From positions 30,750,885 to 30,814,884 of the forward strand of contig CM046842.1 of NCBI GenBank assembly GCA_025618425.1: a DNA stretch of 64,000 nt, in the 5' to 3' direction. Shown piece by piece: positions 44,905 through 56,787 of the stretch (position 1 is the first letter of the stretch; every line of letters begins with the position of its first letter). The notes beneath the pieces are model-generated. The model searched no databases and was not told the DNA's origin. It worked only from the letters and a program-made list of their open reading frames with translations. The stretch is from Heliocidaris tuberculata (lineage: Eukaryota > Echinodermata > Echinoidea > Camarodonta > Echinometridae). Both the position numbers and the translations under genes were made by a program.

Positions 44905-45900
44905 GCATGCCACTATGAATCCCCGGGATCATGCCTGCTTTTTGACAGTCATCTGCCATAGGGTTAACATGTGAAAACGGGGATTTTAAGAATTATTATA
45001 GTTCCCCTAGTATTACCTTGAATTTAATGAAAATGTGGCTTACATGTAATTTGAGACTCTGAAAAGCTTAATGAAGGCTCAAAAAGTGGAAGAGACACCG
45101 CATGAATAAACGGGAATATGCATGCTTTTGGCCTTCCAGCTGCCATAGGTTAACACATGGAAACAGGAATTTTGAAATGATTTTAATTCCCCTAGTATTT
45201 ATTTGAAATTATGAAATATGTGATTTACATGAAATTTAAATCTCTGAAAAGGTATAATTAAGGCTCGATGAGTCCAATAGACCCCGCATAAATAAACGGG
45301 AATATGCATGCTTTTGGGGAAAAAAAAAAAAAAAAAAAAAAAAGTCTCGCCTGCCATAGGTTTGCACGCGAAAACAAGGAATTTTAGCATGATTATAATT
45401 CTCATAGTGTTTATTTGAAAATATAAAAAATGTGATTTACATGTAATTTGAGGCTTTGAAAAAGCTTAGTGAAGGTTAAAAAAATTGAAAAGACCCCACA
45501 TAAATCCCGGGAGATATGCATGCTTTTAACCAAAAAGTCTCGCCTGCCATAGGTTTACACGCGAAAACAAGGAATTTTAGGGGGGTTATAATTCCCATTG
45601 TTTTTGTTTGAAAATATAAAAAATGTGATTTACATGAAATTTAAAGCCTCTGAAAAGGTATAATTAAGGCTCGATGAGTCCAATAGATCTCGCATAAATA
45701 AATGGGAATATGCATATGCTTTGGGCCTTCCAGCTGCCATATAGGTTAACACATGAAAAGAGGGGATTTTGAAATGATTTTAATTCCCCTAGTATTTATT
45801 TGAAATCATGAAAAATGTGATTTACATGAAATTTAAAGCTCTGAAAAGGTATAATTAAGACTCGATGAGTCCAGTAGACCCCGCATGTATGTATGTATGC
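44905..45900. repeat. Five-unit satellite-like tandem array, period about 187-211 bp
   Basis: Units share GGAATATGCATGCTTTT, CTGCCATAGGTT, TTTACATGAAATTTAAA and AATTCCCCTAGTATTTATTTG. Anchors at about 44924, 45111, 45298, 45509 and 45703. The third unit carries a 24-nt A-run. Confidence 0.92.
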
Positions 45901-45914
45901 TTTAAATTTGACCC

Positions 45915-46045
45915 CCCCCCAAAAAAAAAAAAATAAATAAATAAATAAATAAATAAAAAAATAAAAATAAAATAAAATAATAATAATAATAATTTTAAAA
46001 AAAAAATAAATAAAAAATAATAATAATAATAATAATAATAATTTG
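45915..46045. repeat. A-rich (AATA)n/(AAT)n tract
   Basis: C-run followed by A, AAAT and AAT repeats, ending the satellite array; resembles an oligo-A tail. Confidence 0.9.
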
Positions 46046-46364
46046 TCATAGGTTCCGGTAAGAAGAAACTCTAACTAAATTCTAGTTCACTGTTATATTT
46101 CTAATGGATCAGAGGCAAAATTCAATGTGTAAAATTCATAAATTCATAATAATCAATGTTCTATCACTGATCGAATTACGCCTAGCCAAATGACTGGTGT
46201 TACTGTTAGATCACGCGCAACCGGAATAGCTGGGCTGAAATGTCTCGCACTAGCTAGGCCCCTAGGGTCTACCCTCTGATCCCTATCGAGGTGGTGGCGT
46301 TTGCCGATGGAACTCTGTCTTTTAGTGAAGTATCAGCGACACTTTCATGGTGGAGATACTGATC

Positions 46365-46456
46365 CTGATGAGAGCATACTGATCGAAACGTCGAGAACCA
46401 CAGAGCTCTTAGCGGAGCTCACCAGCCCTTTTTCAGGGCTCTTATTCCTTGAAAGA
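46365..46456 (+). other. Hammerhead-like core followed by histone-type 3' hairpin
   Basis: CTGATGAG (46365) and CGAAACGTC (46384) have the spacing of hammerhead conserved boxes, but stem II is weak. 33 nt later AGCCCT-TTTTC-AGGGCT (46424-46440) forms a hairpin like the histone mRNA 3' element, followed by GAAAGA (46451). Probably part of a retroelement 3' end. Confidence 0.3.
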
Positions 46457-47599
46457 ATTACATGGTGTAACCCTGAAAAACTAAACCTACAATTCGGAAC
46501 TCTTTGTCTATTTGCCAAAGGTGTTCTCTAACTTAATTGGCTCATCAAAGTTTTTTGCTTGCTGATCGCCCGGGGTCGGGGGGGGGGGGGGGGGGGGGAG
46601 GGCACTTCCATTGCTTTCGCAAGCTTATAAATATTAATTTATATGACGTCAAATTGAAAGGTAACTGTGAGTTGTAGGACCTTTACGTTGTGCTTTATTT
46701 CAGGACTAGCCCTTCGTATTTATACTCTTTGGTATAACTATTAACTAATTGTGACATTCGTCTGGAAAAAAGACTAGCTGTAGACTGCCCCACGCGATTT
46801 ACTGCTCAAAAAATTAATAAAAACAGCTAAAAAGAGGTAAGATGAGATTATGTTGACATATCTTTCTTGGTGTGTTATTTCATATCTGTCTTATGTGAAC
46901 GTATGGTAACATTTGTGCTGTATTTTAAGCTAAGTGTGTCATGCCAGGAACCTTTGTGTGATCTGAATGAATGGATCAGGCAGTCCCACCAATTAGATTT
47001 CACGTTATTTCACTATCGGTATCACTCAAAGGAGTGTTGTTACTTGTTTCACAGTCATTGTTGCTCTTCACTTAATTTTCGATTCTTTGATTTTCTTTCA
47101 ATTGATTTCCTTACCTAACATTGAAAGTGTTAGATGTCTAACAAATTAAATGAAAGCAATGTTTTCCTTGAAACTACTAGTAGAGTCTAGATCGAACTTA
47201 GTAATAGCAGATCTAACTAGCTAGATTCTAAATTCTAGTGACGTGAGTGAGTCATGAGCTTTTGTGTGAGTGTGTGAGTGGAGGAAAAGAAGAAAAATGA
47301 TGGGGGAGGTTGTTGTTTTTGATTAGTGTTTTATGGCAATCAGTCAATTTTGACTATTATCGCCAACTATTTTTTATTTATTTTTTTTTGTCGTTATATT
47401 TTTTTTAAAACAAAATTTAATCAGATCATATAAATAATATTGACAGGACTAGCACACCTAACGGCTTTTACTGAACAGATCTCAGCACGCTGTGGTCCCG
47501 CTCACTGGGTAGAAATTTTCGAACGTTAAATTGTATGGTGTCTTCAAGGGGACAAAATAAAAAAGTGTCCAACTCGGTATGATTTTCCCATTTGATTTA

Positions 47600-48450
47600 G
47601 ATTTTAGGGTAAAAACGAAAAACAAGGGAAGAAAGAAAACAGTAGAAGGATAATGCAAAGAAAAACATGAATGATAGAGGATAAAGGGGAGGAAAGATGG
47701 AAGAAAAGATGATGAATGGAAACAAAAGAATACAACACAAGGAAAATCAGAGTTAATAAATGAGTGGATAAAAACAAAGAAAGATAGAGACATAAATGAT
47801 AAAAGGATAAAGATATTAAGAGTAACATGAGAAAAGATAGAAGAGAAGATGATAATTTGAATAAATGAGTAGGCCAACATAATGAAAGATGAAAAGAAAA
47901 ATGATAGGATAAAAACAAAGAATGGCTTATGGAAAGTAAGTAAAGATGGAAAGCAGAAAATTCTATAAAAAAAAAAGAATAATATCGTGAAAGATAGAGA
48001 GAAATGATAGGATAAAAAAGGTGCAACATAACGAAGGATAGAGAGAGAAATGATAAAAGGATAAGTATAAACATGAGGAAATTAAGGTGGAAGAGAAGAT
48101 GATAATAATGGCCACTTATATAGCACTCATATCCCATTTATAGCCAATCCGCGAAAGTAGCTTTCAAGCATATCACATACCCATTTACACCTGGGTGGAG
48201 AGTGGCAAATGTAGATTAGTTAGTGTCTTGCCAAAGGACATTAATGCCGTGGTGGGATTTGAACCTCGTACCTTGTGCTCTGCATGAAAGTGAAGATGGA
48301 AAGCAAAAAAAGAAAGATAGGATAAAAAGAATAAATATAAAGAGTAACTCGGTAACATAAGGAAAGAGGAAGACAAGATGATAAAACGAATCAAAGAACA
48401 TAATGAAAGGAAAGGTGGAAAGAAAAATATAGAAGGAAAAAAAGAATAGC
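47600..48450. repeat. About 850-bp degenerate purine-rich repeat
   Basis: Recurring GAAAGATGGAAAG / GATAAAAGGATAAA / GATGATAA themes, interrupted at 48097-48295 by a SINE/LINE-like fragment (GGCCACTTATATAGCACTC ... GTGGGATTTGAACC). The minus-strand Phe/Leu/Ser frames are spurious. Confidence 0.8.
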
Positions 48451-48820
48451 ACTACTACACCTTTTTTCTTTTTTTTTTTTGCTGCTCAAAAAAACAGATA
48501 CCATACATAAAATTCCTGAAAAATATTCGAAAATTTCTACCCAGCGAGCCGCGCCGCGCCACGAGGCAACCCGACTGTATAGTAAAAGCCCACCTAACTG
48601 TTAGCTTTGAACTAGAAGTCTCTGTGACATGGAAGAGTAAAATAAATATATGCTAACAACATTACTCTTCATAGAGCCTGGCATTTTTCCCTATGTCGCC
48701 AACATGCATTGCTGGCATTTTTTTTTTTTTAGAATCTAGAAACTCGGCACTAAAAACTAAAACTAAACTTAATAAAAGGAGCTGGAGCCAGCCTTTTGTT
48801 CCAAATACTGAAAATCACTT

Positions 48821-49104
48821 AAAAGGGAAGGTTGAGTTCTGGGAAAGGTAAAAAATTAAATATGTGAGCTTACATAGTAATGTCTCCGAGCCGAATATGT
48901 GTTTGTAGTCCCATACACACATTTCTATGTGCAGTGCACATGACTCTCAGCAGGATTGAGTCAATTTCTTCTCGTTTTGGTGATTCCTAAACCTTACAGC
49001 ATATTACCAATTCTTATGTATTATATATTCAACCTTTCCCAATTGATTTGAGACAGTTTCTTTCACCATGTTATCACATGACCAGAACTCAGTTTTATCT
49101 TTAA
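48821..49104. mobile_element. Family C element, internally deleted, inverted
   Basis: TTAAAAGGGAAGGTTGAG to CCAGAACTCAGTTTTATC TTTAA; shorter than the other copies. Confidence 0.8.
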
Positions 49105-49226
49105 TACCATATACATGTAGATGTCTACTGTTAACAGGCTTCTTTCATTTCCTACCCCTCAGTACTCATAAAAGAATATTCAAATCCTACTCAATACCCT
49201 AAAAGTAAAAAACACTGAAAAGACCA

Positions 49227-49391
49227 GGGCCCCGTTGCATAAAACTTACCATTGATGGTAACTTTGCCATCAATGGTAACTTCCATTTAAACCTTGGATT
49301 TGATTGGCTGTTGAGCAATGTTACTACATGTATGGTAGTTACCACTGATGGCAGAGTTACCATTAATGGTAAGTTTTATGCAGTGGGGCCC
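49227..49391. mobile_element. MITE family G, copy 2
   Basis: GGCCCCGTTGCATAAAACTT to AAGTTTTATGCAGTGGGGCC. Confidence 0.88.
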
Positions 49392-49437
49392 AGGAAATAT
49401 CCCCAAATTTCTGGAAAATGTGCATGCATTCAGGCCA

Positions 49438-49569
49438 GGGCCCTGTTTCATAACAAGTTACAATAATTGTTATAAGCTACAGAAATCCTTGAATCTGATT
49501 GGCTGAGAGTGAATTTGTCATAGAAATGAGGCAGTTGTTATTGATATCAAGTTTTATGAAACGGTGCCA
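49438..49569. mobile_element. MITE family A copy
   Basis: GGGCCCTGTTTCATAACAAG to AAGTTTTATGAAACGGTGCC, 135 bp upstream of the WDR4 start codon. Confidence 0.88.
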
Positions 49570-49704
49570 AGGTGTCTTTGGCCCAGAGTAATGGAGAAGA
49601 ACAAATCTACCATGTCTACAAGCGGGTTGGGGAATTGGGTTGCCTATGTGCATTTACTTTGATCTTTTTTTACTTTCTAGATCCATGCTGTTGTGTAACT
49701 AAGA

Positions 49705-52700
49705 ATGGCGTCTATAACCTGTAGCGCTCAACATGTCACCATAACAAGTGGTTCTAAAGTGAAGGTGACTTCATACAGGTAAGATTGTCAAACCACTGTA
49801 ATTTTCGATTATAATTAGGTGCCAGATACAAATATTAATAGTTTAATGTTGCTGCTCACATCGTTTTGGTGCGAAGTCTTTTTTTTTTATGAAGGTGAAC
49901 AATAAAAATATGCATTATGAAGGAGAACTTTCATCTTAAATTTTATTCTTGATTACTGTTTGTCAACCTGATGCTCTATAAGGGGGTTATTATGTGTCAA
50001 ATCACCCGAATTAAAAAAAAATTAAACCCTACCCCCTTCAAATTGGCCCAAATCTTTGGTACATGTCTTTTTTTTTATGAAGAAGAACAATAAAATAAGT
50101 ATTATGATGGAGAACTTTCATCTTAGATTTTATTCTTGATTACTTTGTCAACCTAGTAGTCTATAACCTGGGTCAAAATGGGGGTTACATAATTCTAGCA
50201 TTTGATAAGTAATACTGTCTAGTACCCCTGTCCACCCAAAAATAAAAATGTTGTGCCTTTACATTGCATTTTTGTCCATTAGTGATCAAAGCAAGTTGAT
50301 GGTGTTTGAATTGAAGGCTAAACCTAAGGAGACAGATGAGAAGAAACATGAAGAGCAAAAAGAACGGAATAAAGCTGAAGAGGAAACAGCTCAAGGAATG
50401 TAAGAAAGAAATACAAAATTGTTAATGCTTTATTATCATATTTTGTCATTTCAATCAAATGTTGTGATTGATTTAAGGTTTTGATAGAGAAATTAAACTC
50501 TAACTAAGAAGTGATCCCTTTTTCACGAAAAGATTGTGTTTTGCAATGCTGTCTTTCTCAGGGCATTCGATTATGAAGTTCCTCCTGCATGGAGGATTAT
50601 TCTGAAGCTAAAGAATACAAAATATCTTTTCTTATTTGATTCCCATTACTTTTACAAACACTGTCCGCAAAGTGACAATGTAGTGATATTACTGAATCCT
50701 GTTATTGATGCATATCTAATGAACAAAAAAATATATATATATAAATTTGTCTTTATTCAGTATTCAGTAATGATCACCAAATTGGCCATAAGTGATGTCA
50801 TTAATGCGCATCATATACATGTACTTAAAACACAAAAAATATTTTTTCTTCCCTAGCGACCCTCACGTTCCTACGGGGCGTGTTCTGGCTGCAGCCTTCT
50901 CCAGCAGTGGGTCACACTTTGCAGCTTGTACAGACGAGAAGGAACTCACGCTCTTCACCACACATCCAAGCTGGAATAAGATATGGACGAGGTGGGTACA
51001 TGGGTGATCTGACATTAGCACTGATGATGTAAATCTGGTAACACTTGCTCCAGGATCTATTTTATCATGGGTACAGGGTTTGCTCTTGGGGTTCAGTTAA
51101 GTTTTAGGTCAGGGCCCTGTTTCATAAAACTTATTGGCCCGTATTCTCAGAAGTGGCCTAAGTTAAGTCTGACTTAACTTAGGCCACTGATTTATGGAAG
51201 GCCATTCGTCAACCCCTAGGTCGTTTATGAATTACTATATTTATGTAACAAACTAAAGAAAAAAAATTATTTTCTGGCATGAAATGAACATCATAATTTG
51301 TATTTGCATTTAGTCACAGAACTATTGTGATTTTGTAAGATTTAAAGAGGGTGACATTTTGCGCTCCATAATTGGATGGCCTAAATCTGCATACTTAGGC
51401 GGGGGCTTAAATTAGGGTCCTTTCGAAAGTACGGGCCATTATCAATAACAACTGCCTCATTTCTATGACAACTTTGCTCTCAGCCAATCAAATTCATTGA
51501 TTTCAGTAGCTATAACAATTATTGTAACTTGTTATTGATCTAAAGTTTTATTAAACAGGGCCCTGGTTTAGGTTTAGTGTTAAGTTAATTTGGTTCCCAG
51601 GGTTAAAGTTGGAACTGAGGTGGAATAAGACGTTGACGAAGAAAGTGGGCACTTGGGTGATCTGGGCCCTGTTTCATAAATCTTGTCATCAATGACAAGT
51701 TGCAATAACTGTTATAAGCTACTGAAATCCTTGCATCTGATTGGTTGAAAGCAAATTTGTCAGTAAAAGAGAGAGCACACTTTGCTTTTTAAACATTGAA
51801 ATGTTGACTACCTTTCTTTCCAATACACGTGCAGGACTGTGGTGAAACGCTGCATGGCTGTGACCTTTGATAACAGTGAGACTGCCCTCTATGTTGCCGA
51901 CAAGGCAGGTGACGTCTACCGGTTTGAGATTGGAGATGAGAATAAAGAGCCAACCTTGATTCTTGGCCATGTTTCCATGCTATTAGATGTGGTAAGATAT
52001 CCACTGTAAATGCCAGGGCCCTGTTTCATAAAATTTGTTATTAATGACAAGTTGCAATAACTGTTATAAGCTAAATCCTTACATCTGATTGGCTGAGAGC
52101 AAATTTGTCTGTAAAAATCATCGACAAGACACTTGCTGAAATACCCCTGATCTTTATACATGTAGCTGCCAACCATTCCTAGTTTGGAGGAATGATTCTT
52201 TTTTTTGTGTGCATGGCTGTGACCTTTGATAACAGTGAGACTGCCCTCTATGTTGCCGACAAGAAACAATTGTCCTGAACCTTTTTGTATTATTCATATG
52301 GTTTGTGTAAAATGCCTTTTTCTGGAGTTCCTTTGTGCAGTGCGCCATTTTACGTGTCAATATGTTGCAGGCAGCAAAAACTTGCATACTAGCTGGTGGG
52401 ACAACATTCCAATTGGAATTCATCAGATGAGAGATTAGCGAGCATTTAGTCTGGTACTGGTGAAGATTTTTTTTGGAGAAATTTTTCTAAATGACTATTC
52501 CACTTTATTCTTTATTCCAGATTCACTCTTTTTTTTTCTTTCTTACTTTTTTTTTTTAAGTCCCATGTATTGCCTTTGGTGTTATATTTTCATTAAGTCC
52601 CATACATTGCTTTTGGTGTTACGTTTTATTCAGGTAGTCTCACCGGACGATAATTTCATCATGACGGCAGAGAGGGATGAGAAGATCAGAGTCAGCCATC

Positions 52701-55700
52701 TTCCTAATGCATACAATATACATACCTTCTGTCTTGGGCATACAGAGTAAGTACTTGAAACCCATCCTGGGCCCCGTTTCATATAACTTGTTATCTATAG
52801 CAAGTTACAATAATTGTTATAAGCTACCGAAATCCTTGAATCTGATTGGCTGAGAGCAAATTTGTCATAGAAATGGGGCGGTTGTTGTTGATAACAAGTT
52901 TTATGAAACAGGGCCCAGGACTTCTTCCCACATTTGTGGTTTTTGATCAACATCTGTCAATTCAGAGCCCCGGAAATATACAGTGGAACCTCGTTATAAC
53001 AAACTCCTTGGGACCAAGGAAATTACCTCTCTATATTGAAACCTTGTTATATCAGGGCTAAAACAAAACAAACAAAAAATACAAAGGAGTGGGACCAGCA
53101 AAATCACCTTGTTATAATGAGAGTTTGTTATAACAGTGTTCTTTATAAAGAGGTTTGACTGTACCAGAATCTTGTGCAGAGAGAGCAGCCTTACAATAAA
53201 AGGGGAAAAAAAAAGATTTTATGAGGAAGAGAGAGAGAGAGAGAGAGCTGAAGGGAGGGGTAAAAGAGAGGAGAGAGAGAAAGGTAAGTGAAAGAAGGAA
53301 AAGGAGATACAGTTCAACCTGTTTCAGCAACCACATAATTTTTGTTTCCATTGAAACACGTATTAAAGAAACTTGTACATGAAGACCACTTGCTCATAAA
53401 GACTGCTTTTCTTGTCTCCTTGAGTGGTCTTTATATACAGGTTTCACTGTATTAACCCTAAAACGGCCGGGGGGGGGGGGGGGGGGGGGGGGGGTGGATT
53501 CCACCCCCCCCCCAGATGTTTCTCGCGATATGTCCGCAACGCGCAAAACAGTAGCCGCGGCGTTTCATGACTTTTTTCTTTCGAATCTCACGCATCTTTT
53601 GAGACCAAATTCGCGATGTCTGGGCATGCAGTTCCGAAGTTACTCAACATTTCGTACTTGCACGTCAGACCAAAAATTGCTCAAAAACGTGATTTTATGT
53701 ATGATTTAAATACAAAATGTGTTTTCAGCCAAAATTTAGAAATCTATGAATATTTTTACATTTACTGATTGAAATTAATTTATTTTATGCTGTTTATGAT
53801 CGCAAAAGTGTCACCGACAAATTTCATCCAAAAAAGCAATAAAAAACAAAAGGTAAAAAAAACAAAGAAATACATAAGAAATTTTGAATACAAAAAAATA
53901 CATAAGAAATCGATTTTGATACCAAATTTTTTTCTAGTATATTTGCTAAGAATACTGGAAAGAGTGTGTAGACCAAAAATTAGCATGTTTTGAGCTTTAA
54001 TGATTTAGAGCAAAATTTTGATTTCATGCTTAAATTAGCATAATTAATTAATGTGAAATTATTTCGGAGCATATAACTATACACTTTTGTAGATTACGTT
54101 GTGGACAACGTGTGTGCCGATTTTCGGCGCGATCACGCTGTCGACGGTCGAGGGGAAAAAAAAAGATTTTATGAGGAAGAGAAAGCTGTGGCGTACCCAA
54201 AATCTTCCGGCCCTTTTAGGGTTAAGAAAAATATAGAATATTGGTAGATAGATTGATAGCTAACAGATTTGCTTAGCAAATATATTTCACATTGAGGAGA
54301 CATTCACTGATTACATGTAGTTAAATTTGTTTTTGTTTTGTTTTGTTTTGTTATGTTCCATATCTGTTTTTAACAAATCAACGAATCAACGAATCAAAAT
54401 TTATTTCTGTACACGTTGCTTCCTCCTACCATACAGGTTTATTAGCAGGCTGGCCATGCTGTCGTCAAATCATCTTATCTCATGTGCAGGGGTGAGTAAA
54501 GCTTCAGGATTTCTTTATGGCTATTAATGCTAAGCGCTGCTACTGTGTATGTAAGTACAGGAAACTGTGTTTCCAATCTAACAAAGAATGAATCAAACAA
54601 CGATTTCTAACCTGGAATCTCTGCCACATATTAAAAAATTAAAAATCCACAAAATTAGGAGTGGATACCCCTCTCCCCCTTCCCTTTTGAGGATAAGGGG
54701 ATGTATAAGTGCTACGTCATCAAGCTCTTCCTGTAAATATTTGCCCTAAACTTCTAAAAAGTGAAATGTATGTAGATAAAATCATGGCTATGAAATGTTA
54801 AGAACAGGAATATGAGAATTTGTGTCCATGGCAGTGTGTATGAATGGGCAAATATATGGAATAGGTCTGGACTTGCCCTTTGATTTCCCACATGTCGGGT
54901 CACCTTTTGAAACGCATATATACAGTGGAACCTTGTTATAACAAACTACTTGGGACCAAAGAAATTACCTCTTTATATCAAAACCTTGTTACATCAGGGC
55001 TAGAAAACAACAGAATACAAAGAAGTAGGACCAGCACAATTACCTTGTTATAATGAGGGTTTGTTATAACAGTGTTCTTTATAATAAGGTTCCGCTGTAG
55101 TATTTTCCTCTATGTTGTGTTCTTGTTTTGAACAGGGCACAACCATGAGGCTATGGGACTATGAGGAAGGAAAGGAACTATATTGGACCTAATCTTAGAC
55201 TAGAAATAAACCATTTTCCCCCCATATTCTGTGGGATTAGAGGGAAGGAATTATGTAGGACTTCATACCACTGAGAAACTGTTTCCATGCTCTCTCTTTC
55301 TCTCTTTATCTTGACCAGGACTCTACTATGAGGCTGTGGGACTACAGGGAAGGAAAGGAACTATGTAGGACTTCATACGACTGGGCCAGGCCTTCATCTC
55401 AAGAACCAGGGCCTAAGAACGAGGCTACAGTAACATGTATCTCCTGCTCAAAGGAACACAATCTCGTCGCTGTGACCATATTAGAGTGAGTTGCTTCTTT
55501 TTGATGCATGTGTATATGCATGATGTGTTACGCTGGTTAGTTGCCATATGGTCCAGTCCCGATTTTTCTAATTCTAGTTGTATATATCCAGTCTGTCTAC
55601 TCTTAAACTGGCCAAGTGTAATTTTGCCTACATTTATCTCTAGTCATCAGTTTGCCCAATTTTTCAAATTTCCACAAACATACAAGAGGTCCTGAGTTTG

Positions 55701-56690
55701 ATCCTTTCCCAATGCTCACATTTTTGGAAGGAGGTGTTCCCTCATATTGTGTCTCACAGCTCAGATGTACTAAATGGGTACTGACAATGATAGGGTAATA
55801 ATAATTGCAGGGTCCTCAGGAGTATCAAGATTGATGAGGCTACCCTGGATAAATAAGAACATATTTTTATCATCAATATTATTTTGATACTAAATTTTAA
55901 AAATTTGAGTGAATATGAAATGAAAATTTCAAGTGAATATGAACACAAGGCATGTTGTGACCTTAGCCATTTTCTTCTCTCTTAATTAGCCATTCCACTG
56001 TTCCAATCTACCGTATCACAACCGAGAAAGATGGGAATTGGACCTTCCAAGAGGTCACAAGGGTCAAATGCAAACAGCCCCCATGGTCTCTGACCTTTGA
56101 CCCAACTGGAAAGCTGCTGGTCCTAGTACCTGACCCTGAGAGACCACTTCTTGTCTTGATGGTAGGAAGAAAAGACGATGGTATCTTCCAGGTAAGATTT
56201 CCATTCAGTGTAGGGTGTTTTTTTTCATTGACATGCTAGATTCGAGACAAATTCTAAGATTACACATACATTTTATTTCTTTCTGCTCAAGCATGCATCT
56301 GATGTATTTTTCAGATATATGAATAAGAAGTAAATAAGTGAAACCACAAATGTTGTTCTTGATGGGTTGATGCTCATCTGGCTCACTGCAGACTTGTCAC
56401 TTGTATGGTTGATCTTCAAGAATTTTGTTTTATTTCATACGTATTCCAACATAAATTTAGAATATTGATGTAATTTTCATGCCTTTGCATGTATGTCATA
56501 TATTTTCTAGGTTTCAGAAGACCTGTTAACAGAGGGCAGTATGGCATTGTTGGCTCAACAAGTGCGGAAAGACTGGGAGTTCTTGAAATGTAAGTGTATG
56601 GTTTATACATGTAGAAATGAATGATGATCATAATATTGATGATTGACACTAACAATGAGATTAGTGATTTTGTGGTGGTGATGATGATGG

Positions 56691-56736
<46 letters not shown>

Positions 56737-56756
56737 AGTGGTGATGATGATGATGG

Positions 56757-56787
<31 letters not shown>

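Noticed and set aside
47482..48452. Minus-strand hydrophobic frames resembling membrane proteins
   Set aside because: Complement of an A/G-rich repeat; the Leu/Phe/Ser content is a composition effect.
50536..50856. [17 protein letters not shown] as an extra WDR4 exon
   Set aside because: Has an acceptor but no donor in phase, and exons 2 and 3 already join correctly (AT|C) as in the family.
53451..53475. TTAACCCTAAAACGG as a telomere-like repeat
   Set aside because: Single copy forming the terminal inverted repeat of an element, not a TTAGGG array.
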